DNA of 64,000 nt. Source: Bacillota bacterium (lineage in GTDB: Bacteria > Bacillota > Bacilli > Bacillales_A > Planococcaceae). The DNA is taken from the NCBI GenBank assembly GCA_023405135.1, contig JAEXYZ010000039.1, positions 24,189-88,188 of the forward strand, written 5' to 3'. Below the pieces are notes generated by a model, which did not search any database, was not told the origin of the DNA, and saw nothing but the letters and a program-made list of their open reading frames with translations. Positions 1 through 8,455 of the stretch are shown piece by piece; position 1 is the stretch's first letter, and every line of letters starts with the position of its first letter. The position numbers were made by a program, and so were the translations under genes.

Positions 1-650
1 GTAAATAAAGCCAAAATATAACCAACAATGATAAATACGATTCCAATAATCGCTTTTTGTTTCCTGTACAATATTTTGACATGAACATTTTTTGAACCTG
101 ATATTAAATCAATAATCTTTCTTTCAGGTGCGAAATGTACGCTAAATAAAGAAATAAAAATAAACGCACTTAAATAGACTGCAATCGTTAATAGGAATGG
201 TTCCCATGAAAGATATAATGGTAAATCCTCTAACATTAATATTTCGCGAACGATCATAAAGAAAAACTTCGAAAAGGCATAACCGAATAAAATTCCCAAT
301 ACAATTGAAATTGTGCCGATAATGATTGTCTCTAAAAATACAAGCTTACTAAGCTGTCTTCTCTCCATACCTAAATGAAGTAAAATAGCAAATTCTCTTG
401 TACGTGCTTCTAAAAATGCTTTCATTGAATAAAAAATGAAAAACCACGAAAACAATACTAAAATAATTTCAGCAATTACCATCCATATGATGGGTACATT
501 TCCTAAAAATCCATCTTCTATTTTCGGATGGAACATAAGCATTGAGTAAATAAAGAAAACAAGAACCGAGAAAAAGCTTGCCATGAAAAAAGCAGCATAT
601 ATCCGTATATTACGGACGACATTACGGTAAGCGAATTGATGAAAGGTCAC
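1..650 (-). CDS. BceB-type ABC transporter permease (FtsX family), partial
   Basis: This is the N-terminal 216 residues of a large permease whose remainder lies beyond the left edge. Start is GTG at 650, with an AGGAGG ribosome binding site 8 bases upstream inside the ATPase gene, so the two genes overlap by 29 bases. Hydrophobic segments lie at about residues 18-39, 53-76, 106-130, 150-171 and 199-215. The segment between the second and third (EARTREFAILLHLGMERRQL) is the conserved cytoplasmic motif of FtsX/MacB-type permeases. In the family a BceB permease has ten membrane helices and a large extracellular domain that binds peptide antibiotics such as bacitracin; those parts are not visible here. 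Context with kinase, regulator and ATPase supports the BceAB assignment. The exact antibiotic cannot be inferred. Confidence 0.85.
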   Translation of the reverse strand, partial: MTFHQFAYRNVVRNIRIYAAFFMASFFSVLVFFIYSMLMFHPKIEDGFLGNVPIIWMVIAEIILVLFSWFFIFYSMKAFLEARTREFAILLHLGMERRQLSKLVFLETIIIGTISIVLGILFGYAFSKFFFMIVREILMLEDLPLYLSWEPFLLTIAVYLSAFIFISLFSVHFAPERKIIDLISGSKNVHVKILYRKQKAIIGIVFIIVGYILALF

Positions 651-1398
651 CTACTTTTCCTCCTCCTAATAAGCTCAGTACATTTAGTATCCGTTGGAAA
701 AATGTTTGGCGTCTATCATCACGATAAATTTCATTGAAAAACTCCCCATCTTTAATAAATAACACACGATCACAATAACTTGCTGCAATCGGATCATGAG
801 TTACCATTAAAATCGTTGCCTGTCTCTCTTTATTAATTTTACTTAATAATTCAAGCACCTCACGGGAATTGTTTGAATCTAAGTTCCCTGTAGGCTCATC
901 AGCTAAAATAATTGTTGGCTCGTGAATCAATGCTCTTGCAATTGCTACTCTTTGAGCTTGACCACCAGATATTTCATTCGGTCTTTTGTATAAAAATGAT
1001 GTTAAATCTAGTTTTTCAGCAAGCGTTTGTAATCTCTCTTCCATTACTTGAACTGGTTTTTGATCTAATGTTAAAGGGAGAATAATATTTTCTTCCACAG
1101 TCAGCATCGGTAATAGATTAAAATCTTGAAATACAAAGCCTAGCTCGCGTCTTCTAAAATAAGCAAGTTCCGTATTATTTAAGTTTTGAGGTTTAATGTC
1201 ATTAAATATAATTTCACCGGAAGTTGGTTTATCAATCGTTGAAATTAAATTTAATAAGGTTGTTTTACCACTTCCAGAAGGACCCATAATAGCTAAAAAT
1301 TTACCCTTTTCAACATCAAAAGAAAGTTGATTAATAGCTCGATTTGTCACTTTTCCTTCATATACTTTCGTTACATCTCTTACTTGTAATATTGGCAT
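622..1398 (-). CDS. BceA-type ABC transporter ATP-binding protein
   Basis: This 258-residue ATPase powers the permease encoded next to it. Walker A GPSGSGKT is at residues 39-46, the Q-loop glutamine at 91, the signature ISGGQ at 143-147, Walker B ILADEP at 164-169 and the switch histidine at 201. It belongs to the MacB/LolD/BceA subgroup. It is the third gene of a minus-strand unit (regulator, kinase, ATPase, permease) typical of Firmicute antimicrobial-peptide resistance modules. An 80-base gap separates it from the kinase gene, which could hold the regulator-dependent promoter known for bceAB operons; I did not identify a clear inverted-repeat operator there. Confidence 0.93.
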   Translation of the reverse strand: MPILQVRDVTKVYEGKVTNRAINQLSFDVEKGKFLAIMGPSGSGKTTLLNLISTIDKPTSGEIIFNDIKPQNLNNTELAYFRRRELGFVFQDFNLLPMLTVEENIILPLTLDQKPVQVMEERLQTLAEKLDLTSFLYKRPNEISGGQAQRVAIARALIHEPTIILADEPTGNLDSNNSREVLELLSKINKERQATILMVTHDPIAASYCDRVLFIKDGEFFNEIYRDDRRQTFFQRILNVLSLLGGGKVGDLSSIRLP

Positions 1399-1478
1399 AC
1401 GTGGCTACCTCTTTTTTATCTATTTCCTAAAATTTGTCCATGCAATTAAACTAAATACGTCACACCTTATTTAAACAG

Positions 1479-2456
1479 CTAAAAAGTTAGAGTAATTGTC
1501 GTTCCTACACCCACTTCAGAATCAATTTCAAGTTCGTGACCTAGCTTTTCACAAATTTCCTTCGCTAAATATAAGCCCATTCCTGTTGATTCTCCAGTTT
1601 TCCGACCATTTTCACCTGTGAAAAACGGCTTTGTCACACGAAGTAAATCAGATTTTGGTATTCCAATTCCTTCATCTTTTATCATAAGCTTAACATGTGT
1701 TTCATCTTTTATTGCTGATACAACAATCTGCTTATTTTGTTCAAATGTATATTTAACAGCATTTGTAATAAACTGTCCTAAAACAAATTTCAACCACTTT
1801 GAGTCACTTGTAACTGTAATCGATTCATCGATTTGCATTTCAGGAAAGACTCGATTTGTTATAAATAAACGTTTATTTTCGTTAATTGTTGCGCTCACGA
1901 TTTCTTTTAAATTGACTTGTTCAACTTGCATATCTTCTTCAAATTTTTCAAGTCGAGCGTTCATCAACACCATTTCTAACCCTTTTTTTAAACGATCGAC
2001 CTCTTCTTGCACACTTTTTTTATCAAGATTACCTTCTTCTTGAAGTAATAATTCTAAAACCGAAATCGGCGTTTTCATTTGATGAATCCATTGGTTTAAA
2101 AATTTCTCATGTCTATTTTGGATTGCATACAATGACTGAACTTCATGCTGATAGACACGGTATAGTTCATGTAAGTATTGCTCTGTTTGAAAATATTCAA
2201 TCGTCTTTGCATTTTTTTGTAGTGCATCTTCCATCGTAGTTGGTAATTGGGTAATTTTTTTTAAATAGCTCTGACGGAAAAAATAACGAACGCCTAGAAA
2301 GGACATGATTAGAACAATACTAATCGAAATTGAATAAATAGCTGTATCAACATTTCGGAAACCGTCTAGCCAATATAAAGATAAAATAAAAAGAACGATA
2401 ATTAATTCAAAAATAATGAACGAAAAATGTTCCTTAATAAACAATTTTAGCCCCAT
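1479..2456 (-). CDS. BceS-like intramembrane-sensing histidine kinase
   Basis: A 325-residue kinase with two membrane helices near residues 12-30 and 38-56 and almost no extracellular loop, the hallmark of intramembrane-sensing BceS-type kinases. The phosphoacceptor is His125 in the NQWIHQMKTP context; the ATPase domain has an N-box (ITNAVKYT) and G-boxes (DEGIGIP, GESTGMGLYLA) towards the C-terminus. In this family the kinase does not bind peptide itself but reads transport flux through the BceAB complex. The stop of the regulator gene and the start of this gene overlap by one base, so the two are translationally coupled. Confidence 0.92.
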   Translation of the reverse strand: MGLKLFIKEHFSFIIFELIIVLFILSLYWLDGFRNVDTAIYSISISIVLIMSFLGVRYFFRQSYLKKITQLPTTMEDALQKNAKTIEYFQTEQYLHELYRVYQHEVQSLYAIQNRHEKFLNQWIHQMKTPISVLELLLQEEGNLDKKSVQEEVDRLKKGLEMVLMNARLEKFEEDMQVEQVNLKEIVSATINENKRLFITNRVFPEMQIDESITVTSDSKWLKFVLGQFITNAVKYTFEQNKQIVVSAIKDETHVKLMIKDEGIGIPKSDLLRVTKPFFTGENGRKTGESTGMGLYLAKEICEKLGHELEIDSEVGVGTTITLTF

Positions 2457-3166
2457 TATATTTCCTCCGCGCTTAAAACAAACCGATAACCTGCACCGCG
2501 CACAGTTTCAATAATTGAACTCACACCGTAATCCGCAAGCTTTTTCCGTACGCGGGTCATATTTACATTTAATGTGTTTTCATCAACAAATGCCTGGTCA
2601 TCCCAAAGCTCCTCTAGTAATTTTTCACGAGATACTACTTTCGGTGATTGTCCCATTAATAAATCTAAAATAATGCATTCCTTTTTCTGCAATGGGATTT
2701 CCACTTCTTTTTTATGTAGCTCCATTCGTTCTAAATAAAGTGTTAGTTGTCCAAGTTGAATTGTACGTTCTTCTTGTCTAGATGAATATTCTCCATAAGT
2801 TCTACGTAAATGACTTTTTATTTTGGCAAGTACAATTTCATAATTAAATGGCTTTGTAATAAAGTCATCTCCACCATTTTCTAAAGCAAATATTTGATCC
2901 ATCTCACCTGAACGTGCAGAGATGAAAATTATTGGGCATTTTGTATGTTGTCTTAACTGGCGACACCAGTAATAACCATCATAAGAAGGTAAGTTTATAT
3001 CAAGCAACACAATATGTGGGCTAAAGGCAATGCATTCCTCTACGATTTCTTCAAAGTTTTGTACGATTTCTACTTCGTATTGATATTTTCTTAATGTATC
3101 TGCTAAAAGTGAGGCGATTTTCATATCATCCTCTACAATAAAAATTCGATGGTTTTCCACAATCAT
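2456..3166 (-). CDS. BceR-like OmpR-family response regulator
   Basis: A 236-residue response regulator with a receiver domain (acidic pocket ED at 12-14, phosphorylated Asp56, TKPF lysine near 105) and a C-terminal winged-helix OmpR domain ending in the VRGAGYRF motif. It is the first gene of the module and would activate the downstream ATPase and permease genes when phosphorylated by the adjacent kinase. The assignment to the BceR group rests on its partners and is solid; the target peptide is unknown. Confidence 0.92.
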   Translation of the reverse strand: MIVENHRIFIVEDDMKIASLLADTLRKYQYEVEIVQNFEEIVEECIAFSPHIVLLDINLPSYDGYYWCRQLRQHTKCPIIFISARSGEMDQIFALENGGDDFITKPFNYEIVLAKIKSHLRRTYGEYSSRQEERTIQLGQLTLYLERMELHKKEVEIPLQKKECIILDLLMGQSPKVVSREKLLEELWDDQAFVDENTLNVNMTRVRKKLADYGVSSIIETVRGAGYRFVLSAEEI

Positions 3167-3210
3167 TCCCCCGTTATATTTTTGGAATGGGTTATTTCTT
3201 TATTTTATCA

Positions 3211-3240
3211 AAAAAGAACCATCTCATAAAAGATGGTCCC
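3211..3240 (-). terminator. Intrinsic terminator of the lipoate ligase gene
   Basis: On the minus strand the arms ACCATCT and AGATGGT enclose six bases and are followed by a T-rich tail (rc of 3206-3216). It lies 160 bases after the ligase stop codon, so the repeat array at 3271-3403 is inside the transcribed 3' untranslated region. Confidence 0.75.
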
Positions 3241-3270
3241 CTAGAAAGAGAATACTTATTTAAATTTATT

Positions 3271-3403
3271 TGACCGAAATGGATTTATGTGACCGGAAAT
3301 TTTCCATGTGCCCCAATTTGGATCCATGTGACCGAATGTTTTCTATGTGCCCCAATCTAGATCTATGTGACCGACAAAGTATCCTTGTGCCCCAATCTGT
3401 TAG
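3271..3403. repeat. Degenerate 39-bp tandem repeat (family also at 45979-46125)
   Basis: The motif ATGTGACCG recurs at 3287, 3326 and 3365, exactly 39 bases apart, and a second motif ATGTGCCCCAAT sits between the copies at 3306, 3345 and (as TTGTGCCCCAAT) 3385. Each unit is therefore two similar half-repeats of 19-20 bases, one with GACCG and one with CCCCAAT. The array ends at the lipoate ligase stop. The same consensus with a 40-bp period occurs between 45979 and 46125. No coding function is apparent. Confidence 0.85.
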
Positions 3404-4401
3404 TAAATCAGCTGCAAAAACTCCTCTTTTGTTACGCCTCCGAAGTAGTGGGGGATGTCGATTGATTCTAGTGCTGCTGCAATACTTGCACGGTCATATT
3501 TTGTGCCTACTAGTAATTGCTCAATTTCATTTACGTCCCCTACTCCAAAGAAATCCCCAAAGATTGTTGCTTCTTCTATTATTCCTTTATTCACTTCTAG
3601 ACGAATATCGATATTACCAGATGGGAATCGGTGTGTTTTTTGAATGTTGAATCGGGGTGATTTTCCATAATTCCATTCCCATGTTTGATAACGTTCTTTT
3701 GAAATCTGATTAATTTTTTCCCAATCTTCTTCTGTTAGTTCGTAATATTTAATGTTTTCCTCGCCACCAAAAATTGACTTTAGTATTTCCATTCGAAATT
3801 GTTCAACAGTCATTGGCTCTTTTATAAAATCTGAAATATTCCCTACTCGTGAACGTACCGATTTAATACCCTTTGATTCAATTTTATCTTTTTTCACTTT
3901 TAATGCATTTGCAACTGCATCTATATCCGTTTTAAACATTAATGTTCCATGGCTAAACATGCGTCCTTTTGTTGCATATTGTGCATTTCCCGATACTTTA
4001 CGACCTTCTGCTAAAATATCATTTCGTCCTGACAACTCTGCATTAACGCCCAAATTAGCAAGTGCATTTACCACAGGCTGTGTGAACTTTTTATAGTTAT
4101 GGAAGCTGTTTCCGTCATCTTTCGTTAAAAAACTAAAGTTCAAATTATTTAAATCGTGGTAAACCGCACCACCACCAGATAAACGTCTTACTACAATAAT
4201 GTTGTTCGCTTCCACATAATCTGTATTAATTTCTTCGATAGTGTTTTGATTTTTACCTATAATGATGGACGGCTGATTGATATAGAACAGTAAAAAGTCA
4301 TCCTTTTCGATATCCATATTTCTAAGTACATATTCTTCAATTGCTAAGTTGATTCGTGGGTCTGTAATACCTTTATTATCTATAAAATACATATTTTTCA
4401 C
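3400..4401 (-). CDS. lplJ: Lipoate-protein ligase (LplA/LplJ type)
   Basis: This 333-residue protein activates free lipoate with ATP and attaches it to lipoyl domains of 2-oxoacid dehydrogenases or GcvH in the cytoplasm. The lipoate-binding loop RRLSGGGAVYHD is at residues 72-83 and the adenylate-contacting lysine region GRKVSGNA at 133-140; length fits the two-domain ligases with a C-terminal accessory domain. In B. subtilis the homologue lplJ (yhfJ) also lies near yhfH, as here. The gene is monocistronic, with a terminator after an unusual repeat-bearing 3' region. The choice between lipoate ligase and octanoyltransferase favours ligase because of the full C-terminal domain. Confidence 0.92.
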   Translation of the reverse strand: MKNMYFIDNKGITDPRINLAIEEYVLRNMDIEKDDFLLFYINQPSIIIGKNQNTIEEINTDYVEANNIIVVRRLSGGGAVYHDLNNLNFSFLTKDDGNSFHNYKKFTQPVVNALANLGVNAELSGRNDILAEGRKVSGNAQYATKGRMFSHGTLMFKTDIDAVANALKVKKDKIESKGIKSVRSRVGNISDFIKEPMTVEQFRMEILKSIFGGEENIKYYELTEEDWEKINQISKERYQTWEWNYGKSPRFNIQKTHRFPSGNIDIRLEVNKGIIEEATIFGDFFGVGDVNEIEQLLVGTKYDRASIAAALESIDIPHYFGGVTKEEFLQLIY

Positions 4402-4530
4402 TCCTTCTATACTTCAATTTATATTTTACATGAAAATGCAATTTAAGTGTTGACGAACGCAAACTGTTATAATACAATTAAAAATATCAAAACAGTAATA
4501 TAACAGATTGTCCAAAAGGAGGGGCCACGC

Positions 4531-4656
4531 ATGTTAGAAAGTGTTGTAGAATTTTTCAAAAACTTGCCTGACAAAGTTTGTGTACAGTGCGGAGAGAAAA
4601 TTGAAGAACAAAGCGAATGCTACAGCAGTACCTGTGACAAATGTAACTCTTTATAG
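4531..4656 (+). CDS. yhfH: YhfH-family small zinc-ribbon-like protein
   Basis: A 41-residue protein preceded by an excellent ribosome binding site (AAAAGGAGGGG, 4514-4524). Cysteines at 17, 20, 30, 35 and 38 form a CxxC...CxxC pattern expected to bind zinc. The sequence matches my memory of the YhfH family, and the divergent lipoate ligase neighbour is shared with B. subtilis. Function is unknown. Confidence 0.8.
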   Translation: MLESVVEFFKNLPDKVCVQCGEKIEEQSECYSSTCDKCNSL

Positions 4657-4742
4657 TCAATCGATTTATTGCTGACAATCTGTATTTGGACCTACATCTT
4701 CGTGATGAACCTATAAGTAAATAGCTTACCTTACACAATGAT

Positions 4743-4780
4743 AAAACCCTCAAAGCACGCTCAAGCTTTGAGGGTTTTTT
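4743..4780. terminator. Bidirectional intrinsic terminator
   Basis: Arms AAAACCCTCAAAG and CTTTGAGGGTTTT form a strong hairpin with T tracts on both strands. It serves yhfH (plus) and the YtkA-like lipoprotein gene (minus), which ends three bases later. Confidence 0.9.
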
Positions 4781-4782
4781 AT

Positions 4783-5313
4783 TTAATGTTGGTGACTAGT
4801 ATCACTATGTTGTTCGTGGTCCATATTACCATCTTCATTTGAAGTATTTTTATCCATATTGTTCATTGTATCGCTACTTTTGTCTTCTTTCACTTTACTC
4901 ATATCAGGATCACCGACAATTATTTGTTGTTTTGGCATTACATGAAGTCCGCGTGCTGTTGTATGAGCATACATGTAGTACACACCATCATGATCGAAAG
5001 TCGTTTCTGCTTTATAAACGCCTTCCCCTTCTAACTTACCATCAATCATTTGTCCATCATTGCGATAACCTGATTCCCATACTTCAAATTGAACAGTTTC
5101 TGCATCATCTACATTTTCTCCATTTTGTGTAATATGTGCAGCAAGCTCGACTGATTCATTCACGGCTACCTTTTTAGGTGTTAAAATATGAACCTTTACT
5201 TCTAATGCTTCAATATCTACTGGCTCATCATTTGTATCTACTGTATCTTCATTTGAAGAACAGCCGACTAATAATGCCGGTACTGCTATTATACTTAATA
5301 ACCACTTGTTCAT
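4783..5313 (-). CDS. YtkA-like lipoprotein with histidine-rich tail
   Basis: A 176-residue exported lipoprotein: the signal peptide ends in the lipobox LVGC with the lipidated Cys at 18. Residues about 35-130 resemble the FixH/YtkA-like immunoglobulin-fold domain (pattern EVWESGY...GVYKAETTFDHDGVYYMYAHTTARGLHVMPK). The last 35 residues are rich in Asp, Met and His and end in DHEQHSDTSHQH, a likely metal-binding tail. It is the last gene of a four-gene unit, starting immediately after the kinase stop. A role in envelope metal handling, possibly copper for cytochrome oxidase assembly, is inference from the fold and the tail. Confidence 0.8.
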   Translation of the reverse strand: MNKWLLSIIAVPALLVGCSSNEDTVDTNDEPVDIEALEVKVHILTPKKVAVNESVELAAHITQNGENVDDAETVQFEVWESGYRNDGQMIDGKLEGEGVYKAETTFDHDGVYYMYAHTTARGLHVMPKQQIIVGDPDMSKVKEDKSSDTMNNMDKNTSNEDGNMDHEQHSDTSHQH

Positions 5314-6705
5314 TTATAGTTCCTCCATTAATGGGATTTTAATTATTACTGTAGTTCCTTTGCCAACTTCACTTTGGATTGTTAAAGTACCATTGTGCTG
5401 TTTTACTAATTGCTCGACAATCGATAATCCTAATCCACTTCCACCATCTGCTCGACTTCTCGCCTTATTCACTCGATAAAAGCGTTCTGTAATATGCGGC
5501 AAATCTTTAGCAGGTATACCTATACCTTGATCGGATATTTCGATTACTGCCTTTTCTTTCATCATTTTAGTCAAGATGGAAATGTTTGAATCGTTATTCG
5601 AATAACGAATCCCATTTTCAATTACATTAATGAAAATTTGCTTTAATTTTTCTTCATTTCCTTCAACGATAATTTGTTCATCAAATGACGTTACAAAATG
5701 AATACCCTTTGAGTCAGCTTGATTTTTTAAAAGGCGTATTGCTTCCCGTACTGTCTCTGATAAAACGATTGGATACAATTCTAAAATTGTATTTTCATTA
5801 GATCCTCTTGCAAGCTCAAGCAGTTCATTTGTAAGTCGTTCCATTCGATCTGCTTCTCGAACGATTAAATTCATCGCTTCCTCTCGTTCCTTGCCTTCGA
5901 TATAATTTTTTTGAATTGCTTCACTATAGCCTTTAACGTAGCTTATCGGCGTACGTAACTCATGAGATACAGTTGCAAGAAATGTTTTTTGTTCCTCATC
6001 CTCTTGTTCAATGGCAGCTGCCATTTCATTAAAGGCTTCAGATAGCTTTCCAATTTCATCTTTAGACGATACATTTACCCGAGTACTATATTCACCATTT
6101 GACATTTTTTCAACGGCATTTTGTAATTCCTTCAACGGTCGCAAAATATGCTTGATTCCTTTGTAAACAAAGGCTGCCAATATACAGGAAAAGGCAATTG
6201 CACTTATAATTAATACCAATACTTCTTCATTTGCTAGCTCTGTTATTTTAGCTAAAGGATAATAAATATAAATAATCCCTTCCAAACGATTTTGATCTAC
6301 AAAAGGGAAAATAACCGAAATTACTTGTCTTTGGAATCGTTCTTCATAGCCAATTTTAGTAACATATTTTCCTTGAAGTAATTGTTGTCGTTCATCAGGT
6401 CCTATGAGTGTATCATAGTCAATTTCAAATGGCACACAAGCACTTAATTCTCGGGGATTTCGTACAGCAAATACATCGAAATTTGAATACATGTTATACT
6501 CTTCTATTTCATCGATTAATGTATCTGTCACTTTACCGCCCTTATATTTTATTTGAAGCTTTTCACCAACTTCAATCATAGAAAGCTCTGTATCTTCGAC
6601 ATATAATTGCTCATATAAATAATTAGTCAAGACATACATGAAGATGATTGTTACAACAATAAAAAGTACAATTAATCCCCAGATTTTCGCAAATAACTTT
6701 TTCAT
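5314..6705 (-). CDS. Membrane sensor histidine kinase with HAMP domain
   Basis: A 463-residue kinase. Membrane helices at about 8-29 and 161-182 flank an extracytoplasmic sensing domain of roughly 130 residues that carries one cysteine (Cys90). A HAMP domain follows (about 183-235), then HisKA with phosphoacceptor His248 in SHELRTPISYVKGYSEAI, then the ATPase domain (ENGIRYSN N-box, DQGIGIP and GGSGLGLSI G-boxes). The gene overlaps the response regulator by four bases and abuts the YtkA-like gene, so all are probably made together. The signal is unknown; the metal-binding lipoprotein partner suggests a metal or redox cue. Confidence 0.92.
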   Translation of the reverse strand: MKKLFAKIWGLIVLFIVVTIIFMYVLTNYLYEQLYVEDTELSMIEVGEKLQIKYKGGKVTDTLIDEIEEYNMYSNFDVFAVRNPRELSACVPFEIDYDTLIGPDERQQLLQGKYVTKIGYEERFQRQVISVIFPFVDQNRLEGIIYIYYPLAKITELANEEVLVLIISAIAFSCILAAFVYKGIKHILRPLKELQNAVEKMSNGEYSTRVNVSSKDEIGKLSEAFNEMAAAIEQEDEEQKTFLATVSHELRTPISYVKGYSEAIQKNYIEGKEREEAMNLIVREADRMERLTNELLELARGSNENTILELYPIVLSETVREAIRLLKNQADSKGIHFVTSFDEQIIVEGNEEKLKQIFINVIENGIRYSNNDSNISILTKMMKEKAVIEISDQGIGIPAKDLPHITERFYRVNKARSRADGGSGLGLSIVEQLVKQHNGTLTIQSEVGKGTTVIIKIPLMEEL

Positions 6706-7394
6706 TGTTGTTTCTCAAAGCGATAACCAATTCCCCAAACGGTTTGTATGTACTCGCTTGCTTCCTTCGATTCTTTCGCTAGTTTTAGTCTTAACGTTTT
6801 AATATGAGTATCGACTGTCCTTGTCGCCCCTGCATATTCAAGATCCCATATTCGTTCTAACAACTGTTCTCTCGAATAAACATTTCCAGGGTTCTTTATA
6901 AATAAATACAGCAATTCAAATTCTTTTAATGTTAACGGAACAAGCTTGTCGCAAATGAAAACTTTTCTTGAAACTTCATCTAACTTAATAACACCAGATT
7001 CAATGTAAGATTGATTGACAAAATCATTTTGGGGCTTCGTTCTTCTTAAAACAGCATTAATTCGTGCAATTAATTCACTAGCAGTAAAAGGTTTTACAAT
7101 ATAATCGTCCCCACCAATTGTAAGTCCTTTTACTTTATCTTCATTTGAATCTCTTGCTGTTAAAAAAATTATTGGAACAGAAGATAGTTTTCTTATATTT
7201 TCACAAACAGTGAAACCATCTTCCCCGGCCATCATGACATCAAGCAATACGATATCTACATCTTCATAGGCTATGACTTGATAAGCTTCATCTCCATTAG
7301 AAACTGCTGTTGTTTCAAAATTAGATTGTGACAGCATCATTTCAATTAAATTTCGCATATCTAGTTCATCATCAACTATTAACACTGTTGTCAT
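6702..7394 (-). CDS. OmpR-family response regulator
   Basis: A 230-residue regulator with receiver domain (acidic DDE at 8-10, phosphorylated Asp52, conserved VKPF lysine near 102) and a winged-helix domain that ends in TVWGIGYRF. Its start overlaps the stop of the propeller lipoprotein by four bases (ATGA arrangement) and its stop overlaps the kinase start likewise. It is the cognate partner of the adjacent kinase; targets are not visible in the sequence. Confidence 0.92.
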   Translation of the reverse strand: MTTVLIVDDELDMRNLIEMMLSQSNFETTAVSNGDEAYQVIAYEDVDIVLLDVMMAGEDGFTVCENIRKLSSVPIIFLTARDSNEDKVKGLTIGGDDYIVKPFTASELIARINAVLRRTKPQNDFVNQSYIESGVIKLDEVSRKVFICDKLVPLTLKEFELLYLFIKNPGNVYSREQLLERIWDLEYAGATRTVDTHIKTLRLKLAKESKEASEYIQTVWGIGYRFEKQQ

Positions 7395-8353
7395 CTCTTT
7401 TGAACCTCCCTTACCAATAGTTGAAACGGGCCTTTATTTGTACTAATTTCTTTTTGGATTTGCCCTTCTTTTAGGAAATATAATTTATGGTCATCGTAGC
7501 CTGCTACAACAATTTCATTTTTAATGAACGCCACTGCAAATGGGTTCGCACCAACTTCAGTTTTCCATAGTGTATTACCTTTTAAATCCATCGCATATAA
7601 TTCATTTGCTCCATGATTGACAATATATACAACATCATCTTTTCTCCAAAATCCAACTGGCATTATGGAGACTTTGATTTCCTTTACAAGATTCCCTGTT
7701 TGAAGATTTAGCACGTCTATTGACTGGTTCGGACGCTCACCTTCACCATGTCCCCCTACCCATATAGCTTTTTCTTCCGGTATTATGACAATGCCACTTG
7801 AAGATTTAGCTATTGACCATTCTGCTTCTAGCTTCAAACTGTCCATATTTACAACAGACATAATCGTATCTTTATAATTTACTACGTAAAGCTTGTCTTT
7901 GTAAGATGCCATTGACATCGGGTAATTGCGCAATTTTAATTCTTGTAGCTTCGTTCCTTTATAATCGAAACTTGTGACACTATTACGTTCACTATTTGTT
8001 ATAAATATTTTTTTCATTTTTTCATCGTAATAGACATTTGTTGTCCCGATGCCTGTTTTTATTGATTTAAGTTTTTTTCCCGAAGACAGCTCATAAATAT
8101 CTGCTTCTTCTAATTGATGACCGTATAATAATATTCGATCCCGTTGTAGCAACGTAGCACCGGTATAAGCCTTTTTCAAATCCCAAAATGCAATCTCTTC
8201 CCCTAAGGAATTATAGAAGATAATAGATGGCTCTAATATATTAACAGAGGCAACGAAAGATTGATGATGGTTTATTGAAGGAAATTTTTCGTCACGACAT
8301 CCTGCAATAACAGTTATCAATAAAAGAAATATGAAGGTTTTAAAATAGTTCAT
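7391..8353 (-). CDS. YncE-like beta-propeller lipoprotein
   Basis: A 320-residue lipoprotein with signal peptide and lipobox VIAGC (Cys19). The mature part is a run of about 40-residue segments with patterns such as VYYDEKMKKIFITNSERNSVTSF and GIVIIPEEKAIWVGGHGEG, typical of the YVTN/YncE seven-blade propeller fold. It is the first gene of the unit and is coupled to the response regulator by a four-base overlap, which is an unusual place for an extracellular propeller and suggests a sensing accessory to the kinase. No enzymatic motif is visible. Confidence 0.8.
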   Translation of the reverse strand: MNYFKTFIFLLLITVIAGCRDEKFPSINHHQSFVASVNILEPSIIFYNSLGEEIAFWDLKKAYTGATLLQRDRILLYGHQLEEADIYELSSGKKLKSIKTGIGTTNVYYDEKMKKIFITNSERNSVTSFDYKGTKLQELKLRNYPMSMASYKDKLYVVNYKDTIMSVVNMDSLKLEAEWSIAKSSSGIVIIPEEKAIWVGGHGEGERPNQSIDVLNLQTGNLVKEIKVSIMPVGFWRKDDVVYIVNHGANELYAMDLKGNTLWKTEVGANPFAVAFIKNEIVVAGYDDHKLYFLKEGQIQKEISTNKGPFQLLVREVQKR

Positions 8354-8404
8354 TTTTGTCCATCACCCCTAAAGACATCTTACTGCATAATTGTGAAGTT
8401 TAAT

Positions 8405-8447
8405 TGAAAAAAAATCGACAATCTCAAGTATATTGAGTTTGTCGATT
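8405..8447 (-). terminator. Intrinsic terminator of the hemE-cpfC-cgoX operon
   Basis: The arms AATCGACAA-CTCAA and TTGAG-TTGTCGATT form a long hairpin, followed on the minus strand by eight T residues (rc of 8405-8412). It lies nine bases after the cgoX stop codon. Confidence 0.88.
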
Positions 8448-8455
8448 CAAACATC

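Noticed and set aside
3270..3650. 126-codon frame MTEMDLCDRKFSMCPNLDPC...
   Set aside because: It is a translation of the 39-bp repeat array and the antisense of the lipoate ligase gene; no ribosome binding site.
4441..4473. Promoter TTGACG/TATAAT before yhfH
   Set aside because: The two boxes are only 12 bases apart, too close for a sigma-A promoter.
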